Positions 26,514 through 36,114 are shown, counted from the first letter of the stretch. The stretch is DNA of 64,000 bases from Nocardia yamanashiensis NBRC 100130 (GCF_001613325.1 NZ_BDCD01000007.1:62001-126000), one strand, 5' to 3'. Numbers and translations: made by a program. Notes: generated by a model from the letters alone, not told the origin.

Positions 26514-27113
26514 ATGGGGCTGGACTACACCTTTCAGGTTTTCGTGCACCGCGATCGCGCGATTCCGCTACTGCGCACGATCGCCGAGAACATGGCCGCC
26601 CGCAACCGGCCCGACCGGACGGTGGTCGAGATAGCGGGACAGCGGATCACCATGCCCTGCACCACGAATTTCCGCTCCGGCACCACGGTCCGGCTGGACC
26701 CGGACGCCGGCCGGAACTACCTCGAGCTGGCGCTGGAATTCGAACCCGACGACGAGCTGCGCACCTACCACCGAACCGACGGCGGCAGCAGCCCGTGCGT
26801 GATCGGCGTCATCTACCTTCTGGTGCGGGACGCGTCGTGGCTCGCGCCGGACCAGCTGGAATTCGGTTTCACCGCCGCCACCACCGGGATGAGCATCCTG
26901 TTCCAGATGTCCGGCTCGGTGCGGAACTGGTTCGCCGACTTGACCATCGACAACGGCGGGCCCCTGTGCCTGCTGGACCAGGAACAAGGCCCGGAACTGG
27001 GGTATTCACCCGGCTACTTCGACGTCGTCTCGGCGGGCACGCGCCGGGTGCACAAACACGTGAACGGCTCTCGCCGCGATATCGCCATGCACTTCGGCCT
27101 GCTACCGGATTGA
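26514..27113 (+). CDS. hypothetical protein in the cyclodipeptide locus
   Basis: 199 residues, starting 4 nt after the hydrolase stop. It begins MGLDYTFQVFVHRDRAIPLLRTIAENMA. It has no signal peptide or membrane span and a mixed alpha/beta pattern with several aromatic strands (FGFTAATTGMSILFQMSGSVRNWFADL). The ending HVNGSRRDIAMHFGLLPD is well formed. I recognise no family. Tight coupling with the hydrolase suggests a shared pathway, perhaps tailoring or self-protection. That is inference only. Codon use is like its neighbours. Confidence 0.65.
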   Translation: MGLDYTFQVFVHRDRAIPLLRTIAENMAARNRPDRTVVEIAGQRITMPCTTNFRSGTTVRLDPDAGRNYLELALEFEPDDELRTYHRTDGGSSPCVIGVIYLLVRDASWLAPDQLEFGFTAATTGMSILFQMSGSVRNWFADLTIDNGGPLCLLDQEQGPELGYSPGYFDVVSAGTRRVHKHVNGSRRDIAMHFGLLPD

Positions 27114-27122
27114 CGGATATTC

Positions 27123-28115
27123 CTACACCCGCGGCGCGCTGTGGCGGGTCACCAGACGGTGGATGAGGCGGGCGGCGGTGCGGGCCGTGCGGTTGTCGAT
27201 ATCGAATTCGGGGTTGAGTTCGGCGATGTCGACGGCCGCGAGTTTGCCACTGGCGGTGACCTTGTCGCAGACGCGCTGGATGATTTCGAGGGGGACGCCG
27301 TAGGCGGCGGGGGCGCTGACGCCCGGGGCCACGGCGGCGGGGAGGACATCCAGGTCGATGGTGAGGTAGAGGATGTCCACGCGGTCGAGGAGGGCATCGA
27401 CGAAGACGTCCACGGTGTCGGAATCCGTAGTGCCACAGTGATCGTCGAGGAGGTATCGGACGTCGTAGCGGCGCGCGGTGTCGAAGAGTGCGGCGGTGTT
27501 GGCGGGCTGGCTGATGCCGAGGACGCGGTAGACGCAGTCGGTGCCCGCGGCGTGTTCGGCCTCGAGGATCTGGCGGAAGGGTGTGCCGGAGCTCGGGATC
27601 GAGTCGGCGCGCAGGTCGAAATGGGCGTCGAGATTGAGGATTCCGAGGCGGGGGCGGTCGCGGCGCAGGGCCGAGGCGGCGACGCCTGAGTAGGTGCCGA
27701 AGGCCACTTCGTGTCCGCCGCCGAGCACGATGGGCAGATCGCCGCGGTTCAGGACGGCGGTGACGGCGGCGGCCAGGCGTTGCTGACCGCCTTCCAAGTC
27801 GCCGTCGGTGACCGCGATATCGCCCGCGTCGAACAGCGAAAGTGGTTGCGCCAGAGCCATGGAGGACAGCGCGGTGCGCAGGGCGGCCGGTCCACCGGCG
27901 GCGCCGAGGCGGCCACGGTTGCGGCGGACGCCCTCGTCGCTGGCGAAACCGATGAGTGCCGAACCGGTTTCGGCCGCGTCGGGGCGGTAGGGGTGGATCG
28001 CGCGATGCCAGCGCAGGTGCTCAGGGCCGGGACCGTCGTCGCGGCCGGTCCAGGGTGCGGGCGGGATATCGACCCGCACAATCGGATCCGTATGGTTGCT
28101 TGCGGGATCAGCCAT
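27123..28115 (-). CDS. hutG: formimidoylglutamase (arginase/ureohydrolase family)
   Basis: 330 residues from ATG 28115, preceded by GAGGAGGGA. The manganese-binding ureohydrolase motifs are present: LGGGHEVAFG, LNLDAHFDLR and TIDLDVLPAAVAPGVSAP. HutG hydrolyses N-formimino-L-glutamate to glutamate and formamide, the last step of the four-enzyme Hut pathway. The genomic context with hutI and hutU supports hutG over agmatinase or arginase. It is the last gene of the minus-strand hut operon and converges on the cyclodipeptide locus with 9 nt between the stops. Confidence 0.9.
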   Translation of the reverse strand: MADPASNHTDPIVRVDIPPAPWTGRDDGPGPEHLRWHRAIHPYRPDAAETGSALIGFASDEGVRRNRGRLGAAGGPAALRTALSSMALAQPLSLFDAGDIAVTDGDLEGGQQRLAAAVTAVLNRGDLPIVLGGGHEVAFGTYSGVAASALRRDRPRLGILNLDAHFDLRADSIPSSGTPFRQILEAEHAAGTDCVYRVLGISQPANTAALFDTARRYDVRYLLDDHCGTTDSDTVDVFVDALLDRVDILYLTIDLDVLPAAVAPGVSAPAAYGVPLEIIQRVCDKVTASGKLAAVDIAELNPEFDIDNRTARTAARLIHRLVTRHSAPRV

Positions 28116-28187
28116 GTCGTCCCTCCTCACGATTCTCGGTGGGCTTGCGCTGTGCGGGTACTGCTTCGGCGTTCAGCACTCCGCCGG

Positions 28188-28226
28188 TCACGCGGCGACT
28201 CGCGGCACAGCGAACACGGTCTTCAT
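28188..28226 (-). other. 12-codon ORF coupled to hutI
   Basis: ATG overlaps the hutI stop (ATGA), with GGGAGG six bases upstream, and reads [12 protein letters not shown] then TGA. It lies in the 107-nt hutI-hutG gap. The ribosome site is excellent for such a short frame. It may be a coupling or leader peptide, or the relic of a lost gene. Confidence 0.3.
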
Positions 28227-29410
28227 CGATTGCCTCCCGCGACCAGATCGCCGTCCTTCCACACCTCGCGGATGAGGGGAACGCCGGGGCGGTAGGCGAG
28301 GTGAATGTAGGACGGTGCGTCCAGGGCGAACGCGTCGGCACGGGTGCCGATGCTCAAGCGCCCGATGTCGGTGCGGCGCAAGGCCGCCGCACCGCCCGCG
28401 GTCGCCGCCCACACCGCTTCGGCGGGCGTCATACGCATTTCGCGAACGGCCAGCGCGATACAGAACGGCAGGCTGGTCGTGTACGAGGTGCCGGGGTTGC
28501 AGTCCGCGCCGAGCGCCACGATGACACCGGCGTCCAGCAGCACACGGGCATTCGGGTAGGGGTGGCGGGTGCTGAATTCGGCGCCGGGGAGCAAGGTCGC
28601 CACGGTGGAACTGTTCGCGAGCGCGTCGATATCGGCGGCGCTGGTGTAGGTGACATGGTCGACCGACGCCGCCCCGAGCTCGACGGCCAGCCGCACACCG
28701 GGACCTTCACCGAGCTGATTGCCGTGCACGCGCGGGACGAGCCCCTGTGCCATACCGGCTTTCAGCACCGTGCGGGACTGATCCTCGTCGAAGGCCCCGC
28801 GTTCACAGAACACATCGATCCATTTGGCGTGCGGCGCACAAGCCGGAATCATGTCCTCGACCACCATCGACACGTAATCATCGGCGCGCCCGGCATATTC
28901 GGGCGGCGGCACATGCGCGGCCAGCAGCGTGACCTCCTCGCTGACCTCGCCCGCGATGCGCACCCCGCGTAGCTCATCATGGGCGGTCTGGCCGTAGCCG
29001 GTCTTGCATTCCATGGTGGTGCTGCCGGACCGCAGCGCCTCCTCGACCAGCCGCCGCGCATTGGCGGCCAGCTGATCGTCGGTAGCCGCGCGGGTCGCCG
29101 CGATCGTGGTCCGAATTCCCCCGGCGGAGTACGGAATTCCCTCCATCCGGGCCGCGAACTCCTCGGCCCGCTCCCCGGCGAACACCGGATGCGAATGACT
29201 TTCCACGAACCCGGGCAGCAACGCCCTCCCGCCCAGCGACATCGCACGATCCGCGGCGGGCGCGCCCGCGTTGTCGCCGATCCACACCACCTTCCCGTCG
29301 GCGAAGGCGATGGCCGCGTCCCGGCGCAGGCCGAGCGGCCCCTCCCCCAGTTCGGGGTCATTGGTGACCAGGGTTCCGATATCGGTGACCAGGGTGACGG
29401 GGCCGCCCAC
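28223..29410 (-). CDS. hutI: imidazolonepropionase
   Basis: 395 residues from GTG 29410 with GAGAGG nine bases upstream. It is an amidohydrolase-fold enzyme: [25 protein letters not shown] (metal-binding HxH), [44 protein letters not shown] and [10 protein letters not shown]. It hydrolyses 4-imidazolone-5-propionate to N-formimino-glutamate. Note HSH where many homologues have HTH. It starts 12 nt after the transporter stop within the hut operon. Confidence 0.92.
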   Translation of the reverse strand: MGGPVTLVTDIGTLVTNDPELGEGPLGLRRDAAIAFADGKVVWIGDNAGAPAADRAMSLGGRALLPGFVESHSHPVFAGERAEEFAARMEGIPYSAGGIRTTIAATRAATDDQLAANARRLVEEALRSGSTTMECKTGYGQTAHDELRGVRIAGEVSEEVTLLAAHVPPPEYAGRADDYVSMVVEDMIPACAPHAKWIDVFCERGAFDEDQSRTVLKAGMAQGLVPRVHGNQLGEGPGVRLAVELGAASVDHVTYTSAADIDALANSSTVATLLPGAEFSTRHPYPNARVLLDAGVIVALGADCNPGTSYTTSLPFCIALAVREMRMTPAEAVWAATAGGAAALRRTDIGRLSIGTRADAFALDAPSYIHLAYRPGVPLIREVWKDGDLVAGGNR

Positions 29411-29422
29411 GGTGTATTCCTC

Positions 29423-30853
29423 TCAGACTCGCGCCATGTCGGCGTCCGGCGGATAGATCATGGCTGCGGGCGGATTGGCGGTGCGCCGCGCCAGCGGGTA
29501 GTACAAAGCGGCCGTGACCACGATGCCCACGATCCAGGAGATGTCCGCGCCGCCGAGCTTGTCGGTCAGCGGCCCGGTGTAGAACTTGGTCGCCAGGAAC
29601 GGGATCTGCACCGCCACGCCCACCACGTAGCAGGCCAGCGCGGGCACGTTCCATGCCCCGTACCGGCCCTTCGGGTCGTACAGCGCGGGAATGTCGATGC
29701 GCTCCTTGGAGATCAGGTAGTAGTCGATCAGGTTGATCGCGCTCCACGGCGTGAACACCATGAGCAGCGCCAGCACGAAGTTCTTGAAGTTGGCCAGGAA
29801 GTCGGCGCTGGCGGCGACCGCGATCAGGGTCGCGGTGGCGGTGAATCCGACGATGTAGAGCGTGCGGGCCAGGCTCGAAATCTTGCTGCGCCCTTCGAAA
29901 GCCGTCACCGTGGTCAGGATCGACATGAACCCGCCGTAGGCATTGAGCACATTGACCGTCAGCTTGCCGACCACGATCACCAGGTAGATGAGCACGGCCA
30001 CCGCCGCCGGCCCGGCCAGATCGCCGATGAAGCCGACCTGGTCCTTCATGAAGCTCTTGCCCGCCACCGCGGCGATGAGCGCGCCGAAGGTCATCGACCA
30101 CTGCGAGCCGATCACGGTGCCCAGGAAGGTGGACCAGAAGGTGGTGCGGTCGCTGGTCGAGCGCGGCAGATACCGGGAGTAGTCCGCCACGTACGGGCCG
30201 AAGGTGAGCTGCCAGCTGGCGCCCAGCGAGATCGCCAGCAGGAAGGTCGAGACCGCGAACGGCTTGGTGCCGAGATGCTCGGCCACGTCGTATTCGGACA
30301 CCAATCGGATTGCCAGATAGGTGAATCCGACGATGCCGACCACGGTGGCGATGCGCCCGACCACATGGATCAGGTTGTAGCCGGTCACCGCGATGATCGC
30401 GGTCAGCGTCCCGAAGATCACCATGCCCAGCACCGGGCTGTCGATGTGCAGCACCTTGGCCACCGCCTGCCCCGCCAGCACCGTGCCGGTGGCCGCGAAG
30501 CCCAGATACATCAGGATGGCCAGCAGCAGCGGCACCACCGCGCCCCGCACCCCGAACTGGGCGCGGCTGGAAATCATCTGCGGCAGACCGAGTTTCGGGC
30601 CCTGCGCGGAATGCAACGCCATCACCGCGCCACCGGCGACATTGCCGATCAGCAGGCCGATGATCGCCCACAGCGCGTCGGCGCCGAAGATGACCGCCAG
30701 CGCGCCATCGACAATGGCGGTGATCTGCATGTTCGCCCCGAACCACAGCGTGAACTGGCTGCGGGGACTGCCGTGGCGTTCGGCGTCGGGAATGACGTCG
30801 ATGGTGTGCCGTTCGGGGGTGAGAACGACCTCGGCGGGACCGTCTTGCGTCAT
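29423..30853 (-). CDS. NCS1-family permease in hut operon
   Basis: 476 residues from ATG 30853 (AAGG upstream). About twelve membrane spans are present, with NCS1/cytosine-permease features: HSPRSQFTLWFGANMQITAIVDGALAVIFG near the N-terminus, SRAQFGVRGAVVPLLLAILMYLGF and SLGASWQLTFGPYVADYSRYLP. NCS1 carriers take up nucleobases, hydantoins and related heterocycles. Sandwiched between hutU and hutI, it most likely imports histidine, urocanate or another imidazole. It lies 37 nt after hutU and 12 nt before hutI. It could be misread as a purine/cytosine permease without this context. Confidence 0.82.
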   Translation of the reverse strand: MTQDGPAEVVLTPERHTIDVIPDAERHGSPRSQFTLWFGANMQITAIVDGALAVIFGADALWAIIGLLIGNVAGGAVMALHSAQGPKLGLPQMISSRAQFGVRGAVVPLLLAILMYLGFAATGTVLAGQAVAKVLHIDSPVLGMVIFGTLTAIIAVTGYNLIHVVGRIATVVGIVGFTYLAIRLVSEYDVAEHLGTKPFAVSTFLLAISLGASWQLTFGPYVADYSRYLPRSTSDRTTFWSTFLGTVIGSQWSMTFGALIAAVAGKSFMKDQVGFIGDLAGPAAVAVLIYLVIVVGKLTVNVLNAYGGFMSILTTVTAFEGRSKISSLARTLYIVGFTATATLIAVAASADFLANFKNFVLALLMVFTPWSAINLIDYYLISKERIDIPALYDPKGRYGAWNVPALACYVVGVAVQIPFLATKFYTGPLTDKLGGADISWIVGIVVTAALYYPLARRTANPPAAMIYPPDADMARV

Positions 30854-30890
30854 GGTCTCTGCCTTCTTTCTGACTGCGACCGCGGTGGAT

Positions 30891-32567
30891 CTAGTGCTGC
30901 TCGGACATCGGGATGCGGACGCCGCGCTCGGCGGCGGTCGCGATGGCGTGGTCGTAGCCGGCGTCGGCGTGCCGGATGACGCCCATGCCGGGGTCATTGG
31001 TGAGAACGGCCTCGATCTTGCGGGCCGCCAGTTCGGTGCCATCGGCGATGCACACCTGGCCGGCGTGGATCGACCGTCCCATACCGACGCCGCCGCCATG
31101 GTGAATGGACACCCACGACGCGCCGGAAGCGGTGTTGACCAGGGCGTTCAGCAGCGGCCAGTCGGCGATGGCGTCGGAGCCGTCCTTCATGGATTCGGTT
31201 TCGCGGTAGGGGGAGGCGACCGAACCGGAGTCCAGGTGGTCGCGGCCGATGGCGACGGGGGCGGACAGTTCGCCGCTGGCGACCATCTCGTTGAACTTCA
31301 GGCCCGCGAGGTGGCGTTCGCCGTAGCCGAGCCAGCAGATGCGCGCGGGCAGGCCCTCGAAGGCGACCTTCTCCCCCGCCATGGTGATCCAGCGGCGCAG
31401 GTGCTCGTTCTCGGGGAACAGTTCGAGAATGGCCTTGTCGGTGGCGGCGATATCGGCCGGGTCGCCGGACAGCGCGGCCCAGCGGAACGGGCCCAGGCCC
31501 TCCTCGAAGAGCGGGCGGATGTAGGCGGGCACGAAACCGGGGAAGTCGAAAGCGCGGTCGAAGCCACCCTTGCGGGCTTCGTCGCGAATGCTGTTGCCGT
31601 AGTCGAAGACTTCCGCGCCCTTGTCCTGGAAGCCGACCATGGCGGCCACATGCTTGGCCATGGAGTCCTGGGCCTGTTCGGTGAACCAGACGGGATCCTT
31701 CTCCGACATGGTCTTCATATCCGCGAAGTCCACGCCGATCGGCAGATACGCCAGGGGGTCGTGCGCCGAGGTCTGGTCGGTGACGATGTCGATCGGGGCG
31801 TCGGCGGCCAGCAGTGCCGGAAACACCTCCGCCGCATTGCCTTCCACACCGATGGACAGCGGGCGGCGCTCGTCGCGGGCCTCGACCGCGAGCTCCAGGG
31901 CGTGCTCGATATTGTCGGCTTTCACGTCCAGGTACTTGTGCGCGATGCGGCGGTCGATGCGCGTGACATCGCAATCCACGCAGATGGCCACGCCCTCGTT
32001 CATGGTGACCGCGAGCGGCTGCGCGCCGCCCATGCCGCCCAAACCTGCGGTGAGCGTGATGGTTCCGGCGAGCGTGCCGCCGAAGCGCTTGCGGGCCACC
32101 GCGCCGAAGGTTTCGTAGGTGCCCTGCAGAATGCCCTGGGTGCCGATGTAGATCCACGAACCGGCGGTCATCTGCCCGTACATGGTGAGGCCGAGTTCCT
32201 CCAGGCGCCGGAACTCCTCCCAATTCGCCCAGTCGCCAACCAGATTCGAGTTGGCCAGCAGTACGCGCGGGGCCCATTCGTTCGTGCGGAAGACGCCGAC
32301 CGGCTTACCGGACTGCACCAGCATGGTCTCGTCGTTCTTCAACGTCTTCAGCGTCGCGACCATGGCGTCGAACGCCGCCCAGCTGCGCGCCGCCCGCCCG
32401 GTCCCGCCGTAGACCACCAGATGATCCGGATGCTCGGCGACCTCCGGATCGAGATTGTTCATGAGCATGCGCAGCGCGCCCTCCTGCTGCCAGCCCAGGG
32501 TGGTGAGCTCGCTGCCGCGGGGCGCGCGCACGGTCCTGGCCTCGTGGCCGGGCGAACTGATGTCCAT
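30891..32567 (-). CDS. hutU: urocanate hydratase
   Basis: 558 residues from ATG 32567 with GAGGA upstream; an upstream extension is discarded because it runs over the operator. Urocanase features: [50 protein letters not shown] (NAD+ binding), the active-site Cys region [13 protein letters not shown] and [20 protein letters not shown]. It converts urocanate to imidazolonepropionate using tightly bound NAD+. The length is as usual (~556). It is the first gene of the operon and is controlled by the palindrome at 32665. Confidence 0.95.
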   Translation of the reverse strand: MDISSPGHEARTVRAPRGSELTTLGWQQEGALRMLMNNLDPEVAEHPDHLVVYGGTGRAARSWAAFDAMVATLKTLKNDETMLVQSGKPVGVFRTNEWAPRVLLANSNLVGDWANWEEFRRLEELGLTMYGQMTAGSWIYIGTQGILQGTYETFGAVARKRFGGTLAGTITLTAGLGGMGGAQPLAVTMNEGVAICVDCDVTRIDRRIAHKYLDVKADNIEHALELAVEARDERRPLSIGVEGNAAEVFPALLAADAPIDIVTDQTSAHDPLAYLPIGVDFADMKTMSEKDPVWFTEQAQDSMAKHVAAMVGFQDKGAEVFDYGNSIRDEARKGGFDRAFDFPGFVPAYIRPLFEEGLGPFRWAALSGDPADIAATDKAILELFPENEHLRRWITMAGEKVAFEGLPARICWLGYGERHLAGLKFNEMVASGELSAPVAIGRDHLDSGSVASPYRETESMKDGSDAIADWPLLNALVNTASGASWVSIHHGGGVGMGRSIHAGQVCIADGTELAARKIEAVLTNDPGMGVIRHADAGYDHAIATAAERGVRIPMSEQH

Positions 32568-32664
32568 GGTGGTGTCCTCGAATCTCGACTGGTTGCCGCG
32601 GCGGTCCCCTGTGACGCCTCCCGCGCCGGGCCCGTGCTGTGTGCTGGGTCGCACCCTGCACCAA

Positions 32665-32688
32665 GTTGTATAGTCCTGTCTATACAAC
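32665..32688. promoter_or_regulatory. HutC operator
   Basis: GTTGTATAG - TCCTGT - CTATACAAC, perfect 9-bp arms around a 6-nt spacer, in the divergent hutU/hutC region (98 nt from hutU, 75 nt from hutC). The TGTATAG/CTATACA halves resemble known HutC/GntR sites. HutC bound here could repress both directions. Urocanate is the inducer in characterised systems. Confidence 0.75.
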
Positions 32689-32762
32689 TGTCAAGCCGGG
32701 GGTTTCCGGGCCGGTAGGCTGCGGGATCGAAGCGGATCGGTGGGCGAGGAGCGGGTGCGGGC

Positions 32763-33518
32763 ATGACGACGGGCGACGGCGAACGGGAACTCGCCGCACT
32801 GTTCGCGGAATCGGGCGGCGGCACCATGCCCGCCTACGAGCGGGTCAAGCAGCTGGTGACGGCGCAGATCCGGGCCGATCGCTGGGTGGAGGGCGATCTG
32901 CTGCCGTCGGAGCATCAGTTCGTTGCGGCGCTGGGGCTTTCGCGGATGACGATCAACCGGGCGTTGCGGGAGTTGACCGCGGACGGTTTGATCGTGCGAC
33001 AGGCCGGGGTGGGGACGTTCGTGGCCGCCACGAAGAAGCCGTCACCGCTGTTCGAGGTGCGCAATATCGCCGACGAGATCACCCGGCGTGGCCATCGGCA
33101 TCGCACCGAGGTGGTGCTGATGCGCGCCGAAACCATCGACCCGACCCACACCTTCCTCCGAGAGTCACTGGGCCCGAAAGCATTTCATTCGGTCATCGTG
33201 CACTTCGAAGACGACGACCCCATCCAGGTCGAAGACCGCTACGTCAGCCCCACCCAAGCCCCCGGCTACCTCGACCAGGACTTCGCCACCACCACCCCCA
33301 ACGACTACCTCAGCCGCGTAGCCCCCCTCACCCGCGGCGAACACGTAGTAGAAGCAGTCCTCGGCAGCGCCGAAGAATGCCGCCTACTACGCATAGACCG
33401 CACCGAACCCTGCCTCCTCATCCGCCGCCGCACCTGGTCCGAACAGGGCCCGGTAAGCGTCGCCCGCCTGGTCCACCCGGGCTCACGCAACCGCCTCGAA
33501 GGGGTCTTCGAACGCTGA
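32763..33518 (+). CDS. hutC: GntR/HutC-family repressor of histidine utilisation
   Basis: 251 residues. The N-terminal GntR winged helix is PAYERVKQLVTAQIRADRWVEGDLLPSEHQFVAALGLSRMTINRALRELTADGLIVRQAGVGTFVA. The C-terminal UTRA ligand domain follows (EEITRRGH-like start, VEDRYVSPTQAPGYLDQDF, RTEPCLLIRRRTW). Its divergent position next to hutU and the palindrome between them identify it as HutC, which is released by urocanate in relatives. The 3' end overlaps the convergent MFS gene by 36 nt. Confidence 0.9.
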   Translation: MTTGDGERELAALFAESGGGTMPAYERVKQLVTAQIRADRWVEGDLLPSEHQFVAALGLSRMTINRALRELTADGLIVRQAGVGTFVAATKKPSPLFEVRNIADEITRRGHRHRTEVVLMRAETIDPTHTFLRESLGPKAFHSVIVHFEDDDPIQVEDRYVSPTQAPGYLDQDFATTTPNDYLSRVAPLTRGEHVVEAVLGSAEECRLLRIDRTEPCLLIRRRTWSEQGPVSVARLVHPGSRNRLEGVFER

Positions 33519-34739
33519 CCCGGCCTCATCCCGCCCGAATTGCCGCCACGGCAACAGAACCGCACTGCCCAGCAGCACCACGGCCGCGACACCGAGCGCA
33601 ACCCGCGTGCTAGTCGCACCGGCGAGGACTCCACCGAGGGCGATAAACGCAGGCTGCCAACACTTCGCACTGATCGACCACGCGGTCCCGACCCTGGCCA
33701 TGTGGTCATCGGCGGTGAGCTTCATACGACAGGCCGCGAAGACCGGATTGAACACCCCCGCACAGAACAACAGCAGCGCATCCGCTGTCACGATCACGAT
33801 CAGCCCGACCAGATCAGGTCCGGCCAGCAGAATCAATCCCAGCCAGCACGTCCGCAACGTGCCGAAACCCAGCAACACCGCACGCTCCCCGAACCGCGAG
33901 ACAAACCTTGGCGCACAGAAGGACCCGAGCAGTCCTCCGACACACGGCAGTCCCAACGCCAGTCCGTACTGCCACGGCGAGTAGCCGAGCTCGCGCAGCA
34001 TGAGCAACGCCACCAGCGGAACGCTGAGACTCAGCGAACCGCCGAAGAGCATGGCATTCCAGAACAACCGCCCCAACACCGGTCGACCGAAGATATAGGA
34101 CCACCCGCTGCGCATCTCCCTCACCCAGTGATGCTGCGCGCGTTCGTATTCCGGAGGAAGCTCAGTGCCGGCGATGGTGCGTATCCCGAGCGCGGACAAC
34201 AGATAGCTGATCGCATCGACAATGACGGCGGACGTCGCCCCGACAATCGACACGAGGGCGCCCCCGAGCGGCGGACCGAGCACACCACAGGTCCAATACG
34301 TGGATTCGAACCGACTGTTGGCCCGAACCCACTGCGCTTCTGGGACAAGACCTTTCAGATAAGCCCCGCTGGCAGCAGCGAACACGATCCCACACACCGC
34401 CTGCACAACGACCACGACGCACAAATGCCCATACGTCAGCACCCTGAACCACCCCGCCACCGCAACACTGACCAGCGCCGCAAAACCCCCGAGCTCGGCG
34501 CACACCATGACCGGCCGCTTCCGACGCCCCTCGATGAACGGCCCCATCGGCAATGCGACAACAGCACTGACGATTCCGGCCACAGCAGCCATCATCGACA
34601 CCTGCATATCCGACGCGCCCACAACCACAATGGCAAGCAGCGGCAACGCCCCCATCCCAACCGCACTGCCGCCCTGGCTGACCGTGAACGAGGCCCACAG
34701 TTGGTAGAACTCACGAGGAAGCCGGTGGACGCCCACCAC
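33483..34739 (-). CDS. MFS transporter (ENTS/MefA-like)
   Basis: About 418 residues if GTG 34739 is the start. The frame is open to 34919, but the extra Ser/Pro/Arg-rich residues overlap the DoxX-like gene and look non-coding. Ten to twelve membrane spans are seen, with a motif-A-like PMGPFIEGRRKRPVMV and AYLKGLVPEAQWVRANSRFESTYW, typical of the macrolide-efflux/EntS-like MFS group. Its substrate is unknown. Third-position GC is somewhat lower than in its neighbours, a possible sign of later acquisition, judged by eye only. Start confidence is low. Confidence 0.68.
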   Translation of the reverse strand: MVGVHRLPREFYQLWASFTVSQGGSAVGMGALPLLAIVVVGASDMQVSMMAAVAGIVSAVVALPMGPFIEGRRKRPVMVCAELGGFAALVSVAVAGWFRVLTYGHLCVVVVVQAVCGIVFAAASGAYLKGLVPEAQWVRANSRFESTYWTCGVLGPPLGGALVSIVGATSAVIVDAISYLLSALGIRTIAGTELPPEYERAQHHWVREMRSGWSYIFGRPVLGRLFWNAMLFGGSLSLSVPLVALLMLRELGYSPWQYGLALGLPCVGGLLGSFCAPRFVSRFGERAVLLGFGTLRTCWLGLILLAGPDLVGLIVIVTADALLLFCAGVFNPVFAACRMKLTADDHMARVGTAWSISAKCWQPAFIALGGVLAGATSTRVALGVAAVVLLGSAVLLPWRQFGRDEAGSAFEDPFEAVA

Positions 34740-34812
34740 ATCTATTGTTCGGATGCGCCCGAATCCCGCCGAACCTCGAGCGTATGGACGGATGGTGTCC
34801 CGGGGTGGGCCG

Positions 34813-36114
34813 CTATTTGTTCGGTAATTCGGGGTCGTGGGTGGGTTGGATGAGGCGGAATCCGGATTCTTCTCGGTGCATGGCGCGACGCTGGAATTGT
34901 GCTTCGATGAAGTGGTCACCGAAGGCGCCGGACAGGACCAGGGTTGCGGGGTCGGTCCACCGGTACCGGATTTCGGTGGGCGGGTCGGAAAGGCGTTGGC
35001 GGATCAGCAGTTTGCCGTCTTGCTTCTGCAGCGCCCACATGGTGGTGGCGCCGCTGGGGGTCTGGCTGACGAAGCTCTCGTAGTCGGTGCGGTCGGTGAT
35101 GGCCACGTTGGACCAGGGCTCCGGGTCACGCCCGGAGCTGGTCGCGGGCGTCCCGTCGATGGTGAAGGACACCGCCTGCCAGACGCCGTCGAGGTCCGAG
35201 CGCGGCGTATGGATGTCGACCAGGGCGCTGCCGAACAGGACCGCGAGAATGGTCGTATTCGCCACTACGGCAACGGATCCGAGGATGGCCGCGCCGGTCC
35301 GGAGCCGTTTGGATCCCGGTGCCGGCCATATCGGCCGCGGCGGCAGGGGCGCGGTGTTGGTGAGTGCCCTGATCAGGTTCGGGAGGTAGGGGACGGCGAT
35401 GGCGATCGCGGTGGCCAGCAGGGTTCCCGACACGATCTTGACCGGTACGTCGTAGCACAGATTGAGCAGAAACACCTGTGCCATGGCGATGGCGGCGAGC
35501 AGGCTGCCCGCGGGAACCGTTCGCCGCCACAGCAGTAGCGCGCCGGCGGTCAGCTCGGCGAGTCCGGTGGCGATCGAATACGGGTCCGATGCGCCCATGA
35601 ACGTCCACAAAGTGTCCTTCAGCCCCAGATCACCCGTCAGGGAAAGCTGATGCGCCGGCTGAGTCATGTACCCCATCTGAACCGGTATCACTTTCGCCAG
35701 CCCGTAGGCGAACAGCTCGACCGCGAGGCCGACACGCGCCACTTCGAACAACGCCCGCAGCGAACGCCGGTAATCGGCGCGGTGCCGGCCGGCCACACTC
35801 CACACCGCGGCGGCGGCCGCGCCGGCGATCACACACCCGGCCAGAGCGCACCATTCCCCCAGCGTGTCACCGTTGTTCGTCGGATCCATGCCGACACCGC
35901 GGCCGCGCAGCACGAAGCTTCCGACCTGCGCGATGCCCGCCTTCAGCCGTTGGATCAGCGGATTCAGCAGCACGAAGTTGCCATAGACGAAAACAGCCAG
36001 CACCAACCCGCCCACCGTCAGCACGCACCTGCTTGCGGCCCGTTGCGGGAACGTCCAAGCGCGTTCGTCGGAGGCGCTGCCAATGACGGTGGAATCGGAT
36101 CCTCGGTTCGGCAT
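34813..36114 (-). CDS. DoxX-like integral membrane protein
   Basis: 433 residues with AGGGGATG upstream. The first span (VLTVGGLVLAVFVYGNFVLL) is followed by a large loop. Four to five further spans follow (CALAGCVIAGAAAAAVWSVA; ALFEVARVGLAVELFAYGLAKVIPVQM; GLAELTAGALLLWRRT; AIAMAQVFLLNLCYDVPVKIVSGTLL), a pattern like the DoxX/SURF4 group. The last ~125 residues after another span form a soluble extracytoplasmic domain (DLDGVWQAVSFTIDGTP...) that may bind a small molecule. The function is unknown. The MFS gene follows 73 nt downstream on the same strand. Confidence 0.68.
   Translation of the reverse strand: MPNRGSDSTVIGSASDERAWTFPQRAASRCVLTVGGLVLAVFVYGNFVLLNPLIQRLKAGIAQVGSFVLRGRGVGMDPTNNGDTLGEWCALAGCVIAGAAAAAVWSVAGRHRADYRRSLRALFEVARVGLAVELFAYGLAKVIPVQMGYMTQPAHQLSLTGDLGLKDTLWTFMGASDPYSIATGLAELTAGALLLWRRTVPAGSLLAAIAMAQVFLLNLCYDVPVKIVSGTLLATAIAIAVPYLPNLIRALTNTAPLPPRPIWPAPGSKRLRTGAAILGSVAVVANTTILAVLFGSALVDIHTPRSDLDGVWQAVSFTIDGTPATSSGRDPEPWSNVAITDRTDYESFVSQTPSGATTMWALQKQDGKLLIRQRLSDPPTEIRYRWTDPATLVLSGAFGDHFIEAQFQRRAMHREESGFRLIQPTHDPELPNK

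Noticed and set aside
34740..34919. 60-residue N-terminal extension of the MFS protein at 33483
   Set aside because: It overlaps the 3' end of the DoxX-like gene and is Ser/Pro/Arg-rich without any resemblance to an MFS start.
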